Part shown: positions 1 through 13,405 of the stretch, in pieces
How positions within the stretch are numbered: position 1 is the first letter of the stretch
How the letters are laid out: every line of letters begins with the position of its first letter
Source: Phoronis australis
Taxonomy: Eukaryota; Phoronida; Phoronidae
Assembly (NCBI GenBank): GCA_002633005.1
Contig: NMRA01000028.1
Coordinates: forward strand, 870,764 to 926,228
Direction: 5' to 3'
Length of the DNA stretch: 55,465 bases
Program-made: the position numbers and the translations under genes
The notes under the pieces: model-generated
What the model saw: only the letters and a program-made list of their open reading frames with translations
The model's database searches: none
Told to the model about the DNA's origin: nothing

Positions 1-657
1 CCGGACTGGCCGTGGCACGGCACGGCAGCTGATGGTTCACCAAGTAGAAACGTCTGTAATATTTTATGTTCTATCAACACTAAGGCAAAAGAGAGTGGTT
101 TCAACTTATATAGTATCTATTTAACGAACTGAACCATGCACTATGAACATGTTGGTGGCCATGATTAATAACAGCTGACGGTATAAACAAAGAGTGAAGC
201 ACTGAGCTCATCATGTCACGTTGTCACAACGGCGATGTGACGTCAGCAGCTGTAGAATGTAGGTCAAGATGCTGGGTCAAGATTCAGTTCACACAAGAAT
301 GTCATATGACTGTAAGCAGCATTGCATCCAGTGCCATCTGTTTGCCGTAAAGGTTTTGGATGAGCGGGTACATTTTGCTGCCTGAACCATGAATCAAAAA
401 CTGTCCGATAACTATGCTGCTATGCTATTGGGCAAGCAGACGACACAATCAGTCGGCACCGAAGTTTGAATTTTGTAATTAATTACCAGTAACATTGCCA
501 AAAGTACTCACGATACCAACACTTCTATACTATTGAAAGACTTTGAACAGCGTTTCAATGCCGAATTTTTTTTTCATTGTTTTGGACAGTAAAGTAGATG
601 CAAATATTTCTCGTCAAAGTACACTCTTGGCTAGCATGTAAGAAAATACCGCCTCCC

Positions 658-796
658 GTTCAGTAACGCTAGGACCTCGCTAAAAAGGAAGACTTCGCGA
701 GATTACGTGAGACATTGCCGTGTATTTTAAATGAGAGCACGTGACTTTGACTAGGTTTTAGCTAGGTCCTAGCGTAGGTCCTAGCGTCTACTGAAC
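658..796. mobile_element. MITE-like element, ~139 bp
   Basis: Ends are inverted copies: GTTCAGTAACGCTAGGACCT at 658-677 and AGGTCCTAGCGTCTACTGAAC at 776-796 (one indel). AGGTCCTAGCGT-type sequence is also repeated inside the right end. No coding capacity. Confidence 0.6.
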
Positions 797-3700
797 GCAC
801 ACCCGGAGTTGTGAATCTGTTGTCTATAATCTATGCTCAAATTGAACGGCTTTGTGCCTGACAGGGGAGATAGTCCATAGACCACTTTTCTTAGTTAATT
901 TTAGTGGTCGTTTATGTGACCCTCTTACTGCCATATTGCATCTTGTAGCTTTATGTAACTTTTTGAACATACAGCTAAAGAGTAAATCTTGATGTCTGAC
1001 CAAAAATATCTTTCCTCAACTTTACATTTAGTAAAAATTGTCTTGCACAAGTGTCGATTTTGGAAATGATGAGCAGAGTTTACAGAAAAATTGAACGAGT
1101 TTTTTAACAAAAATTCTGCTTTAAATTGTAATAAAAATGAAGTCTAAGGTATTTTAAATGTAAAAAAAGTTGTTTTCTGGATGTATTACGCGATCAGTAT
1201 CAAAACTGAACCCGATGACCTTTGTCCATTGAATCAGTTGACATTAGGTTTGAGGATATATAGAAAAATTGTACATGTAACCTTTTGCTTTCTTCCATTA
1301 TCATTTATTTGACAATTTCAGGTCAACTAAATGGAAATAAATCACTTTGAAGTTTGAATGTGTAAGAATTGTTATTTGTAAAAACTGGTTTTGAGACTAT
1401 CATGTTCTTAAAGACAAAATGATCGAAGAACGCCGGAAGGCCACTGATTTCTCAGTGCTCGTTTCATCAAACAAGTGCGATCACAAAGGCTTCGCGGCTT
1501 TAGTCAGTCATGGTAAAGACACTTCAGAACATCTGAGATGCTGGAATGTACCGCATGAATCAAGGCCAGTGTCAGAGTATGGGCTCGTACTGGCTAGCCA
1601 GGATGTAAATTTGTGACTGAGAGTGAGCACTAGGACCAGCGTCCGGCGTGGACTCCGAGTCAAATCATATGTGATGTTCACCGAAGAGAATTTGGTCCCG
1701 GGTCTTCACCCAAACAGAAAGTGCCTGTACCCTCAACACTCAAAATCTCCCAGAATAAATTCTGAACGAGGTACTAGACTATACTGACTTCAACGTTACG
1801 GTGGATATTGGTTCAGTTTGGACACTAGGCTTAGAGGCCACCCGGAACCTTCGACTAAGAGCCACAAGATCAGTTGTGTCACAGTTGCAGTTAAATGACC
1901 CAACTGTGCTTTCCTAGTCCTCGCCATGTATTATATATTTTATCGTTATTAATCGTAGTTTGTAGCTGAGGTGAAATGACAATAGTCAGTCAAGTGGCGT
2001 AGCCCTCAGTTCTTGCCCCCCGTCGACACCTCACTAAGTGGCGCCCCCTATTCCCGATTGGTAGCTGTGTAATTTGTAACCCCTCAATTAACAGATGCCT
2101 GGTGCCCCCCCTTGGACGACACCAGTTTAGCACCTCCTCCTCCCGCCCCCCTTTCGGCAAGCGCCCGGCGGCATCTTACTCCCCCCCTTACTAATTGCTA
2201 CGGCACAGAGTCATTCCTGTTTGCTATGAAGTCCAGACCGTGTTGAACTTAGTATGCTTACCTAATGTCTGTCACGAACTGAGTCATTAATAAAATTGTC
2301 TTTCATGAATTGTTTTCTCTTTACCTTGAATGTACGTCTTTTCGTACCGTTACAATGATCGTAAAACTTTCAGATTCAACGTTGGGGTGGCCGGCGACCC
2401 CCGGTCTGGGACATTACAATATGAACGCAAACTTACAATAAGTTTTGACCGAGTTGAAATTTTTTTGCACTGAACAGAGGGCCACAACCCCCTTAGGTGG
2501 CTCTCACAACGAAGATAAAAAACACGAGTATATAAGGCAGATTCGGCTGGCAGTTGCGTCCACAGTCCCCATGTAAACAAACAGCGACGCCATCTATCAT
2601 TTAGACGAAGCACGTATACCAGTCATATTTTATGCACATAATTTTTGTAATAAGCAATAATCATCAGTGTGGTTTTGAGAGAATGGTAATTAGTAGTGCT
2701 GTTTGCTTTTTCTCTAAATACAAGCTGTTTACGTCATTTTTGCAAGCTAATTACACGTTTCAAGAGGTCCCCTATTGGTGGTTGAGGCAACTGAGAACAG
2801 GCAAATTGGTGCAGTTGGCGTAATGTTTCGTAAGCAAAAACTATGGGAGAGGCAAGATTTTTTATTTGAGATTATGAAGAGGTTAGGAATGACTAAGCAA
2901 ATTATTATAAGGTCAGTTTTTGAAAATGTGCAATATGGCTGCTACAGACTGCCAATCTTGGCCGAAAATTGATTCAGTGAAAACCTGCAAAATAGCCGTT
3001 TTTGCCACACAAAATCAAAACATACAAATTTGAAAACGAATTTTGAAAGGTATGCCGTTAAATTATTCAATTATAGTCCTTTAATACCGTATCACTCATT
3101 TGTTATCAGCTAGCTATATATGCTAGTAAAAGACATTCAAACATGTCTACTTCAGTGTCCAGTTTTGTTACAAAATGGAGGAACATGTCGTAAAAAGAGA
3201 AATAATGGATGAAAATGCTTAAATAGCGAGAATTTCCTACATCTCACCAAAGCAAAATCATGTGATAAGTCTCAAAAAATCTGTGGTTTTGGGAATAGAC
3301 TCTACTTGCTGGTTTTTATATGCCGTCACTCTTAAATTTGGGTAAACATCCCACAAATTAACGTCGTGATGTTCCCAAGCATATTAAAATAGCAATGTGA
3401 ATTTCAAAATCCGGCAGCGGATGAACTCCATTATCAGTTTTTTTTCGTGCTCAATGCAAAACAGTGCAATTACTGTCGTGTGCCAGTTTGCTTAGATGCG
3501 GGCAGTTTGGAACAACAAATTTGTTTAGGTTTGAGAACAAATGAAGAACGGAAAACGCACAGTACCGTTCGTTTTCGTTCAGGATTACGCAAACAAAAAA
3601 CTATTCATACAAAAATTGCAAAAGTGAAACAAAATTCTCATCCTTCTCACTGTTCATGTTCGAAGAATCTGTCCGGTACCCAGTCACTCCAAAAAAAAAC

Positions 3701-5382
3701 CCTTGGTTGAATTATTTTATTCACCACGCCGTATTCCTACTTAACTCTGTAACAAATTTTAATACAAATACCCTACATAGTTCAAGTTAACTTACAGTGG
3801 CAAGTGATTGGAAGGGGCCGGGATGTGATGGAACCGAGGAGATGAAAATATATTGGTAACCAGGAGAAAAGGTAATTGAAAAAATTGTTTTTGTGTTTCT
3901 CTCACAAAGCCATTGACTGTCCTAGCACGTTGTAAAATTTGCACTATCTATACCTATATGCAACATAGGCGNGCCTCCCCCCTTTGGCTGCCGCAAGCAA
4001 AATGAAACAACAGCAATACAGCGATACAGCGAGAAGCGTGAGGAAATGTTGAGTTCAGGAGCTAGGATCGGTAGCGGACGAAGGGGAAAAACACGTTGCC
4101 GTTTTATTTTATTTTTTTAGTCCACCAATAGATTATCCGAACAGAAGGTCTACATTCCTCAGCCCCCACACGTTTTGCGGCCGCCTGTGTGCACATACAA
4201 TCACGCTTTGCCCAATTCCCCGAGAATGTTGAGCCCGCCCACCCCTTATGGTATCCCAAATCCACCACTGTGCAATGACGACCATTTTTGCGATTTCAGT
4301 GCACGGAAAGAGAGTTATCAACGTAGAACTCTAGCTCTCGAATGCCAACTCCCGCACGTGACTTATGTACTCTATTATTAGAACTTGTGACAGAGACTAG
4401 TCGCGAGAGTTTGCATTGGGAAATTTCCGGCTGCTTGCTCGACTCAGTTTTGATCGAGAACTGTAGTCAATGAGCTATATACTTCTACTTGGTTGTAGTT
4501 ATCAAATCAAGCCCAATAAATTGCATTGCTTAATTTTCATTTTATGATTATTGCTCATTCAAGTGAGGCTCTTGGGTTATGGTTCCATACAATCAGCGAT
4601 TTCGCGGCAAAATTAGTGAACAAACCCGACATTTACATTGCTCAGTCATTCACCGCCCTGTGGCCCTGGGTGGATACCGGGAGTTGTTTGGCCTCTGATA
4701 TCTTTTCAGCTCCAGCCATAGAACCATTTTCAATAACCTACCATACTACATGCCAGGAGCTTTTAACTAGACATTTTTGGGTGTTAAAACCATGTTACAG
4801 TGTTTTACGGAAAGAAGTTACATTCGGCTTAACTGAAAAGCTTCTAAAGCCCTAAAAACAGATGTGTTTACGTAACGTAATTGCTTAACTAGGTGTGTGT
4901 GTGTACAGGCCCGTAGAAAGGTAAAAATTACTGGGGGAGAAGCACAAATGAATTCTAATTCGTCAAACTACACCCCCCCCCCCNGGTTCCCGGGCCTCAC
5001 AAGCTGACGTCACGGATTGCTTGTGAAGGCCCAGGTACAGGGCACTAGAACGATGGTTTTGATTGGCTGTCAGCTGGCAATTTTTAACCAGGAAGTTTGC
5101 TCTGCGCATGGTGACATCCGGTATTACGTTATCAGATCGCTAGGTGTCGCGAGAGTAAAAGTTATTTTGCGAGTGGGTCGCGTTTGCGATCGGGGGGAAC
5201 TCTCTGGTGAGGTAGCTGTTTATATATTGTGATATTACCAACAAACTGCAGTAAAATCATGTAATTATCGATTCCTTACTAGGAAAGTAAACCTGAATTA
5301 ACAATGGCTTCACTCTTTTCACTTGACATTTTTTCAGTTTCATTGTTTGAACGCTTTTTATCGATGAATTGAAAACATCCGA
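797..5382. other. Non-coding stretch, no gene recognised
   Basis: Only short chance open frames, none with a recognisable family or exon-like borders. It includes a C-rich repeat fragment at about 2010-2200, a truncated transposon end at 3970-4010 (with an n at 3972; similar to 12540-12600), and a C-run with an n at 4984. Confidence 0.5.
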
Positions 5383-5436
5383 AATCCTGGATCCTCCCCT
5401 GCTGTAAGATCTTACAGCAGGGGATGATCCAGGATT
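5383..5436. repeat. 27-bp inverted repeat with no spacer (palindrome)
   Basis: Arms 5383-5409 and 5410-5436 are reverse complements with a single mismatch (5394 against 5425), centred on AGATCT. The right arm is the start of a GGATCCAGGATTTTGAG-type repeat that extends to about 5570; the left arm is an inverted fragment of the same end. Confidence 0.85.
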
Positions 5437-5570
5437 TTGAGTTAGGGGGTAGGGGTAAGGGCAGAATATTTTGCCCATCAAACATTTGCATCCCCAAGCT
5501 GCCAAATGGAATCTGGGAGAATTTTAGGCAGGGCCATGGCCCCCTTGCTGCCCCCCCCCTTCCCCCTATC
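5437..5570 (+). mobile_element. Short interspersed repeat, GGATCTAGGATTTTGAG family, copy 1
   Basis: Shares with three other places (9324-9467, 50436-50759, 54511-54665) the order: TAGGATTTTGAG, a G-rich run, AGAGTATT-like, TTTGCCCRTCAAACA, CCAAATGGAATCTGGGAGAA, and CCATGGCCCCC. Non-coding; likely a non-autonomous transposon. Confidence 0.6.
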
Positions 5571-8230
5571 CGTCTCTGTACAGTGTTACAGTAGATACTA
5601 CTGGCACCCAATTTTCACCACTTCGCAGCCTGCACAGTATTCATCCCAAAGAACACCACAATTTTTGACCCTCCAGGTAGCCACAATTCTCAAGCTTCAC
5701 CCCTCACCTTGTTGACATACTAATTTTTTCTTCCCCATTTCCCTTTTTGAGGTGGGACCCCACACAAATTGAGGGTCCTAAGCCATTCAGATCACCTTGG
5801 GTATATTCGGGGCCTCAAAGTTCTCACTGGAGGTAAATTTAACCTGCGTGATTATCAAACTTAGTGGAGAATAATTGACCATAAAGTTCGAGCATGCACA
5901 AAAAACATTAACTTCAGTCCGAGGGCATCCAGAACAACTCGGGTGTTTTTGTAACCTCAAATTTCACCTAATACGTGAATGCTCTCTGCATGTGTGCGGA
6001 CTTCAGTTTGCCTATTATTGTCACTAGATTGAAAATCACATGACTTGCCATATTTTGTATAACGTTCATCTCCGATAGGAGATTTGTAGCTACGAAAATA
6101 CCCAAGAGGTGTTCCAAATAGGCCCTAACCTTTAGTTTTGTACATAATCCAAGTACTAGGAGAATCTCCACCCATTTAGACAGTGGCTAAAAAAACATGT
6201 TTGTGATCCGAGGTTTAGACTTCAATAAAATTGTAGTCTAATGTTTCAAATGCACAATCTTTTTATAAGAGCTAATGCTAACAAATAAATCCTTTCGTAG
6301 TAATTCTTGGACAGCTGTCTTTTTCACCCATTAAGCTTGAAGAAGTCTGCTCAGAGATTCCTGTTGTCAAAAATGAGTCTGGTGTCCAAGGTTTTAAAAA
6401 TACAGGTATCGTATTAAAACCCCTTTTACAGTAGGAAAAAGGTACCATTTGCAGTGTTTTTAACTTCCAGAGTGAAACATGTTGTATTCATGGAAAAAAG
6501 TTTGCTTTGGTAGGGATTTTTTCAAGCACCATTTTGAAGAGAAATTGTTTGAGAAAAATCACCCAGTTGAGTGTCGTGAGCTGTATAAACCTGTGGGAGT
6601 ACACCCTTGGAATGGTTTTAGGAGGGTACTCTGAAAGCCCAAGGATGGTGGAATGAACCCTATCCCTATACCTAACAATGTGTGTTGAACATCTTGGAAA
6701 GTACAAGCACAATTGTTGATTTCGGAATGCGCTTATCAGATGGTGTCTTCTAGCTTCCAGATTTCCTTCGAATTAAATACATTTAAGTTGCTATAAATGC
6801 ATCTTATGTGAAAAAGAATAAATTTTGATCTGAACAACTTACCCCTATATACAGGAATTGAAATGAAAATAAGAGGAAAATTTTCCAGGTGATCTATCAT
6901 CTCACAAATAGGCTTGTGTGATAAAAATATTTTTGTGTTGTAAAATTAAACTGAAATACCGGTAAATGTTTTTGCATGAATCAAGCCAAAAATGATGATA
7001 AAAAAGAAGCTGGAAATCAAATAAAAGCAAGTAAAAACAAACAAGGAAAATTCCAAGCCCTGTATATATCCCTGTCTCGACTTGTTCCTTAGTGGACTTG
7101 GAAGAATTCAAATTTTGTTATTGCTCAAAGCCATGGTTATTGCACCAGGTCTTAAGCAATAACAAACTATCCATTTAACCGAAGCCAATATACCACATGT
7201 AATCTCAGTAAGGAACAGAACAAGATCAAGAGTCTAATCACGAGCGCACACATGAAGATTGACATCAGACACTAGTATCCAAATCCAATGCCAATCTTCA
7301 TGTGAGTGCTTGTGATTTTTGCTACTAATTTGGCCAAAAACAACATTGTTTGTACCAGACCAATCTTATATTCTTACATGACGGTTTTAAAGAGTTTGGG
7401 TAAATAGCAGCTTGAAAAATGGTACAATTTGTGGATAAGGAATGTCAAAAGGGTTCATTTTTTTCAACACAATTTAGTACAGATGTTTTATTATTATCCA
7501 CATACCATTTAAATGCTTTTTGGGCTAAACAGATTCTAGCCCAGTCTTGTATGGATTGATTTAAAACCCTGAAAAAGGATTATGCGATCATGTTTTGGGA
7601 ATACACCTCTAGAGTGAAACTTTCAATCCAAATCGAACTCGAAATTGTTTTTGTCACTTCTAGTCCACTTCCTTGCGAGATCAAGATAGTACTTAATGAC
7701 CACTAGATTCGAGCTAAAATTTGAGTAAAAACTCAAGATTTCTAGTAAAACCTCGAACTCGGACTCAAACTTTTAGCTGTAATGCAGGGATCATTAATTG
7801 CCATCAATAAGTACTCAAGTATAGAATAAAAGAAACTTATCTCGAATTCAAACACAACTAGAATAGAAAATAACAAAAATAATTTTGAGTAAAAAGTTGG
7901 AACCCAGGGCCCAGGTGTTAATTTCATAATGGTTTATGCTTTCACAAGGCAGTGAATGCGCAACTTGAATGGCAGTCGGGTCTTTAGTAACTTATTCCCA
8001 TGTAGCAACACTGGTGTAGTCAGAATTATTCAAGAGGTTGCTAAACTTGAAATTGTTGGCAACCAATGACTGTAATGTGAGGCAACTTGGAGGCACTGCA
8101 TGAACAGGGGACAGGTACAGGGAAGCTAGGCAAGAACAAAACTGAAATGAGTTTCTATCTGGGGAAGGGTTTGCAATGAGGAGGGGATAGCCCTGNACAA
8201 TGCATACAAATATCTCCTGTTGAGTGACAA
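5571..8230. other. AT-rich non-coding stretch
   Basis: No recognisable exon or family. Contains the hairpin at 7236-7317 and an isolated n at 8196. Confidence 0.5.
7236..7317. repeat. 82-nt imperfect hairpin
   Basis: Arms of 26 nt (7236-7261 and 7292-7317) pair with three mismatches around a 30-nt loop. It could be a tiny MITE or a structured RNA; the sequence alone does not decide. Confidence 0.5.
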
Positions 8231-8279
8231 TATCTGAAGAGTGCAGTTTTCAAATGCATATTTTATGCTACTGTTACTG

Positions 8280-8735
8280 ATTGCCGAAGCGTGTCAGTTT
8301 GCGTTCTTTCCAGGAATCGTCATGAAAAAATGCATGGAAAACTATTGGTCGACATTGTTGTTCTCAATGCAGGGTAAAGAATCGTTACCAGATAAATACA
8401 TGCAAGGTTGGTTACATTTATTTCAACCGACATCACAACAGTCGCGTTTCAGATTACACTCTTTCCAAGAATCGTCATGAAAAAATGCTTGAAAACCGTA
8501 CTGTGCCTCGGAGTTGTTGTTCTCAATGCAGGGTAAAGAATCATCCGATAAATACATATGTACCCAGACGTTCTCTTGTACTACACAAGGTTGACTGCAT
8601 TCAATTCAACTGACATTACAATAGTCGCGTTTCAGTTTGCGTTCTTTCCAAGGATCGTCATGAAAAAATGCTTGAAATGCTATTCCCAGAAATTGTTGTT
8701 CACAATGCTGGGTAAAGAATTGTTATCAGTTTTCT
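8280..8735. repeat. Three diverged tandem copies of a ~170-190 bp unit
   Basis: GCGTTTCAGTTTGCGTTCTT-like, then CGTCATGAAAAAATGC, then TTGTTCTCAATGCAGGGTAA recurs three times, at about 8285, 8440 and 8630. Units differ by short insertions. The open frames across them are by-products of the repeat. Confidence 0.75.
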
Positions 8736-9323
8736 GTGTTTTTGCTTCTTTGACCCAGTTATCCTCAGAAATTTCAGGCAATATTTCCAATTTTTATTTA
8801 TTATTATTACTGAGACCATGGATGAGTTAATCCATTACACAAACTATTTCAGTGTCCTGCAGTTTCTAGGATTTTTACAATATCACAAAAATGAGATTTC
8901 ATATTAAAATTTGACACAGATTTTGAGCGAAAACTGATGTGCCCGACTTTTAAACTATTTATCAGAGTAGGAATTGTTTAAACTACATTTTCGTAATATA
9001 ACATAAGCAAGTAAACAGCAGCGCATAGTACCATCCAAGCCCGTGACATAGGGTGTCTTTTTATCCGTTTTATTTAGAAAACGTACTTAGTCGGCACGCA
9101 TCTGTTAGCAAATTTTATAATGAACACGCGGTTTACTCCGTGGATGGGCGGACACAGGTTATCGCTGACCGGTGTTTAGTAGCTTTCGGTGCGACGATAG
9201 ACTGAAGACTGGTTCGAGTTAATAACTTTATTAATTTCGGCCGCACGTACTCAAGTCTACTCAAACAAAACGTACTACATAATGTCTGTTTTATGCTGCA
9301 GCTAGTGCTGCAAAACCTTGGCC

Positions 9324-9467
9324 AGGGGCGGATCTAGGATTTTGAGTTGGGGGGCGGAGCAGAGTATTAGCCAGGAATTTGCCCGTCAAACACTTACACC
9401 CCGATTTACCAAATTTAATATGGTAGAATTTTAAGGGGGACCATGGCCCCTTCTAAATCCACCACTG
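9324..9467 (+). mobile_element. Short interspersed repeat, GGATCTAGGATTTTGAG family, copy 2
   Basis: Begins AGGGGCGGATCTAGGATTTT and ends TCTAAATCCACCACTG, about 144 bp. The middle matches copy 1 at 5437-5570. Confidence 0.65.
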
Positions 9468-11904
9468 TACCTATTACGGTTCACGAGTTAAACGTGAACT
9501 TCATTCAAACGCTTAGAAATCTTTGTTTATGATCGCGAGTACTTTGAGTACCACTAAGTACCCCCCCCCCGGCGTTCGACATGTACACGGTCATAAATCG
9601 TAGCTGCCCGACAGTCTTTTCGACAGGTGCGAATTCCTTGCAAACAACTCCTAGAAACTATCTTTAAAAGAAATAATATTCTTGTGATATTATGGGGAAA
9701 AAGGTAACATTATTTTATAACTAACCATCGGTAACTTTTGGTTTTTAGAATAAAAATACTTTTAAACCAGTCATGTATGCGAAATGATATTTACTTATGT
9801 ATTAAATTGTTTATCTTTTGCTTCTGATATAATCATCAAAAACTGACAAAGGACTTTCTAATGATAAGGTTCTTATCGGGAAGGCAGGTAATGCCTTTAT
9901 GTTCTAATGCAATTCGGTTGAATAACGATGGAGTTGCGAAAAGTTTTAATGACAGTAAATTCCGTAGCAAGTGCACACACCGGAACGAACGAATGCAAAC
10001 AACTCTCACGCTTGCGCGGTACAGCTACCTCAAAGGCATCAGGGCTAAGTTCTGAGTCATACCACTCAATTCGTCAATTAATTTCCCATTTACAGATCTA
10101 AATCTAAAGGCTTGGAGAGTCGTATACAAACATCTCGAAAGCATTTAAGCCTACGACTTCAAGTTTACGTGACCAAAACCCGGCACAAAAGAACTGGCAA
10201 GTGAACATGTAAACAGTAACGCTACCTATTGGTGACTGTGAAAACAATTTAATCTTATCTCCCATAGAAAAACCAAACAAATTAAAAATGGCCGACGTCC
10301 CTGGAGTATATCATGAGGATTTGTTAAAGAACAATCGCTGATTTGTGATGAAAAGTAAGGCTCCGTGCAGTTATGTTCTTCGAGGCTTAAGTTTAACATC
10401 CTTTCATTTTCTTCTTCCGACAAACCGACCTTGTGGCTTAGATTTAACCCTTTTCGCCGTATATGATTCTGAATTTATGAAATCTTACGTGATCACCCAG
10501 TTCAGTCCAACTCCAAACCGGTCCCCGTCCAACCAAGGTCGAAAGTGTGATGATTATTCGCAATATCTCACAGTTTGAGTTATACAGGGTGGTTAACCTC
10601 ATGGAACTTGTCTTTTCATTGGCCCCAGATGTTGAGAACTAGTTTCCTGCGCGTTATTTACGTTTCAGTGGAAGAAATTAGAAATTGGTTCTCAAATTTG
10701 GGATCAGACAGTCGGGCACTGTGCCACTGTGTAAATGGTGAGCTTGTTCTGTTCAAACTGTTGTAAATAATTTCAATTTTTCGGGATCTACCAGCCGCTG
10801 CATTCCACTGACACGTTCGTTGGTGTTTGCAACTCGTTACACAAGTGGAGCACACTGAATATCCTTATTTACGTACATTTGGGCCGGGGGTTACTGGCCT
10901 GTAAAAGGGTAAAAGTGGAGTAAATGGGTCCCTCTTGAAAGTGGCTGCCGACAACCAGTTTTCACTGAATAATGGCAGTGTCCAATATTGTAGAGGGACC
11001 CGTTTACTCGACTTTTACCTGTGGAAGTCGAGTAGTCAGGTCCCTCTTGGAGTCTTGGGTAATGACCGATACTTCTTTGTGAAAACTGGTTCCCAGGCAT
11101 TATTGTGAAGAGAGACCCAGCTACTTAATATTACCTTAATGACCTTCTTCTGCTGAACAGTAATGAGTGAATAGTCAGTATCTTGACTAGATTTAGACTC
11201 ATAGTGACACGTGACTTCTGGATGTGACGTAGAGCTGCACAAAGCCTATCTAAATCCGAACAGTTTGGACGCTTGGCTGTCACACTGGAAACCCTGGTTC
11301 AAGTCTCTGTGTTGGCAAAATTTTCTACGTTGGGCCAAATTTTCTACAATACGTATGCTCTATACTGCACATTGCTGGGGGTCAGCAGAAGTGAACCACT
11401 GATTTGCACAGAATTTTATGTGGCATTAAATGATCTGACTTTAAACTATAGACTGAATCAAGTGACAAATTGATCAACAGTATTTGGGTCAGTATGTGAA
11501 TTTGCATTAAGATGTATAAACTGTAGTGGCTCAAAGAGAAAACGAGGTATTAAACTGTCTGTATTGCTATAACATTTTTTAAAAACAAATTAGCATCATT
11601 GTGTCACATGCACCAGGGTATGACAGCCCTGACAGTCATGAGTTAAATCACCTTGCAACATTGTTGTTAATAGTATCTGTATCACATCTTTCTGATAAGT
11701 GTTAACTCAATGCAACCCTTGACATTTGACTCCTTGTCTGACTGTACTACATACAATCAATGAACAATGTACCCTGCAATGTACATATACCAATGCATGC
11801 ATTTGCGCCTCATTATTGTTGAGCTTAGCTTATGGCAGTCATGTTAGGTAAATATGCATTTTTAGTCTGATTTAGGATAGATTTGCATTTACTGGTTTAA
11901 TTCA
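9468..11904. other. Non-coding stretch, possible upstream FBXW7 promoter region
   Basis: No recognisable exon. At 10285-10300 AAAATGGCCGACGTCC resembles a YY1 site next to a CRE core (GACGTC). It opens an 18-codon frame (10288-10341) with no family match. FBXW7 needs an upstream non-coding exon, and this is one weak candidate region. Confidence 0.25.
10908..11019. mobile_element. Inverted-repeat element, ~112 bp
   Basis: The ends are 27-nt inverted copies with two mismatches: GGTAAAAGTGGAGTAAATGG at the left and the complement of GGTAAAAGTCGAGTAAACGG at the right. Related fragments (GTCCCTCTTGGAGT, AACTGGTTCCCAGGC) run on to about 11125 in inverted order, so a larger nested foldback is likely. 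Confidence 0.65.
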
Positions 11905-12600
11905 GCGGCGGATCTAGGATATCACAAGGGGGGCCCAACATTTTGAGCGGCTGTAAGCATTTGCGCCAACCACGATTGTTGATGCATATAACACCGCCCA
12001 GGAAATTTTTTCTGTTTTTTCCTCTGAAAATCAAGCATTTTCCTTGATTCCTGAAGTATTATCCAAGAAAAAAAAAGAAAAAAACAAAAAACAAGAACGT
12101 GTCAAACAGGAAAAACTGCATGTTCCACAGACTCGAACTCACGAACTGGCGAATAGAGCGCGTGTGCTTAACCACTACAAAATCTACATGTACACGGGCA
12201 ATCGGGCAACCGTTAGTGTTGAACCCTGGTCACTCAGGTTCCATTTTCTTTAAAAAAATGAAGTAAATTTTCTTCATAGCACAGTGGAGCAGACAACGGA
12301 AACGGGGTCGTAGCGCGCAGCGCCACTGCCGGTCGCCTGTGATATCGCGGGAGAGCCTATACTTAGCCATAGTTCCGTTACGAATGCGCCGTGTTCCGAA
12401 TTTGACACTTGAAATTGGATCTGAGCCCCCCCCAAACACTAAAACTGCACACATTCAAATCTTGTTTCATCCGTATAATTTCAATTACCTGGGTTAATTA
12501 ATAATTTCCAACATTTCCCTACGCTCTTGCTGTTTTATTTTTTTGTGGCAGCCAAAGGGGGGAGGCCCGGGCTCGGGCCTCCCCCCTAAATCTGCCTATG
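11905..12600. mobile_element. Composite repeat ~0.7 kb with a tRNA-like segment
   Basis: Bounded by GGCGGATCTAGGAT at 11907 and CCCCCCTAAATCTGCCTATG at the right end. A G/C-rich hairpin (12556-12588, AGGCCCG-GGCT-CGGGCCT core) lies near the right end. On the minus strand at about 12125-12180, TAGTGGTTAAGC and GTTCGAGTC are spaced like the A and B boxes of a tRNA-derived promoter, which suggests a SINE or a tRNA relic. Confidence 0.45.
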
Positions 12601-13040
12601 TAATTGTGCTTTCAGTTTCTGCTTTTCTTTGATGTTTTCACTATGAACGTTGTTCCACCTGCCTTTGACAAGTGCCAGATTTGGTGTCATCCTTCTGTAC
12701 ATGGCTGCAGTTATTAAACGTTATTTGTACCATAGATTAGTCTCCTTGATTTCAAATCCCTGCTGTAATTCACAAAGCATCTTGACTGTCTTTACTAGTT
12801 CCAGTACTTAGTATGTTCTAGTAAACTCTATCCTCCATGGGCTTCATCAAACTATGAACATTTGTATTTATGTGCCACAGCTATGGTCCACATGAATCAA
12901 ATAAGTGAAGCTCTCCTTGCACTGTACTGTCTGTACATGGACCAGCTACAAGTGCAACACACATGGAGAGCTATGAGCTCAGTTGACTGCTTCAAGTGAT
13001 ATTTATCTCAAACTCTTGTATTGTGCAAGCAGGCAGGCAA

Positions 13041-13046
13041 AACACA

Positions 13047-13085
<39 letters not shown>
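13041..13085. repeat. (CA)n microsatellite
   Basis: ACACAC run, upstream of FBXW7 exon 1. Confidence 0.95.
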
Positions 13086-13088
<3 letters not shown>

Positions 13089-13405
13089 AATGCATTCAAT
13101 GATTAAAAAATTGCCCTCAAGACTGGACTCCTTTTAACTCTCGGAGACCTCTGTTGCAGAAGCTTTTATGCAAGTATAAAAATTCTACCATTATAGGACA
13201 TGCCTTACTACTCAGGAACCCGTAGTATTATAGCGTCGATGTGGAGAACTGAAAATGGTAAGTTTATCACAATTAATGGATGTTGCATACATTGCATAGA
13301 GAAACCAGCATGCTATTGTAGAAGACAAACTTTTTAAGGTTGGATTGTTTCATCAATATCAGTTCATTTCAGCTGGAGTCCATTGAAGCCATGCGATGCT
13401 GAGCT

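Noticed and set aside
4526-4855. 109-codon plus-strand open frame
   Set aside because: The longest frame in the left flank, but no recognisable family, codon pattern or splice context; length is compatible with chance.
10288-10341. 18-codon frame MADVPGVYHED... as an FBXW7 leader exon
   Set aside because: No convincing donor and a stop in frame; only the nearby YY1/CRE-like sequence is of note.
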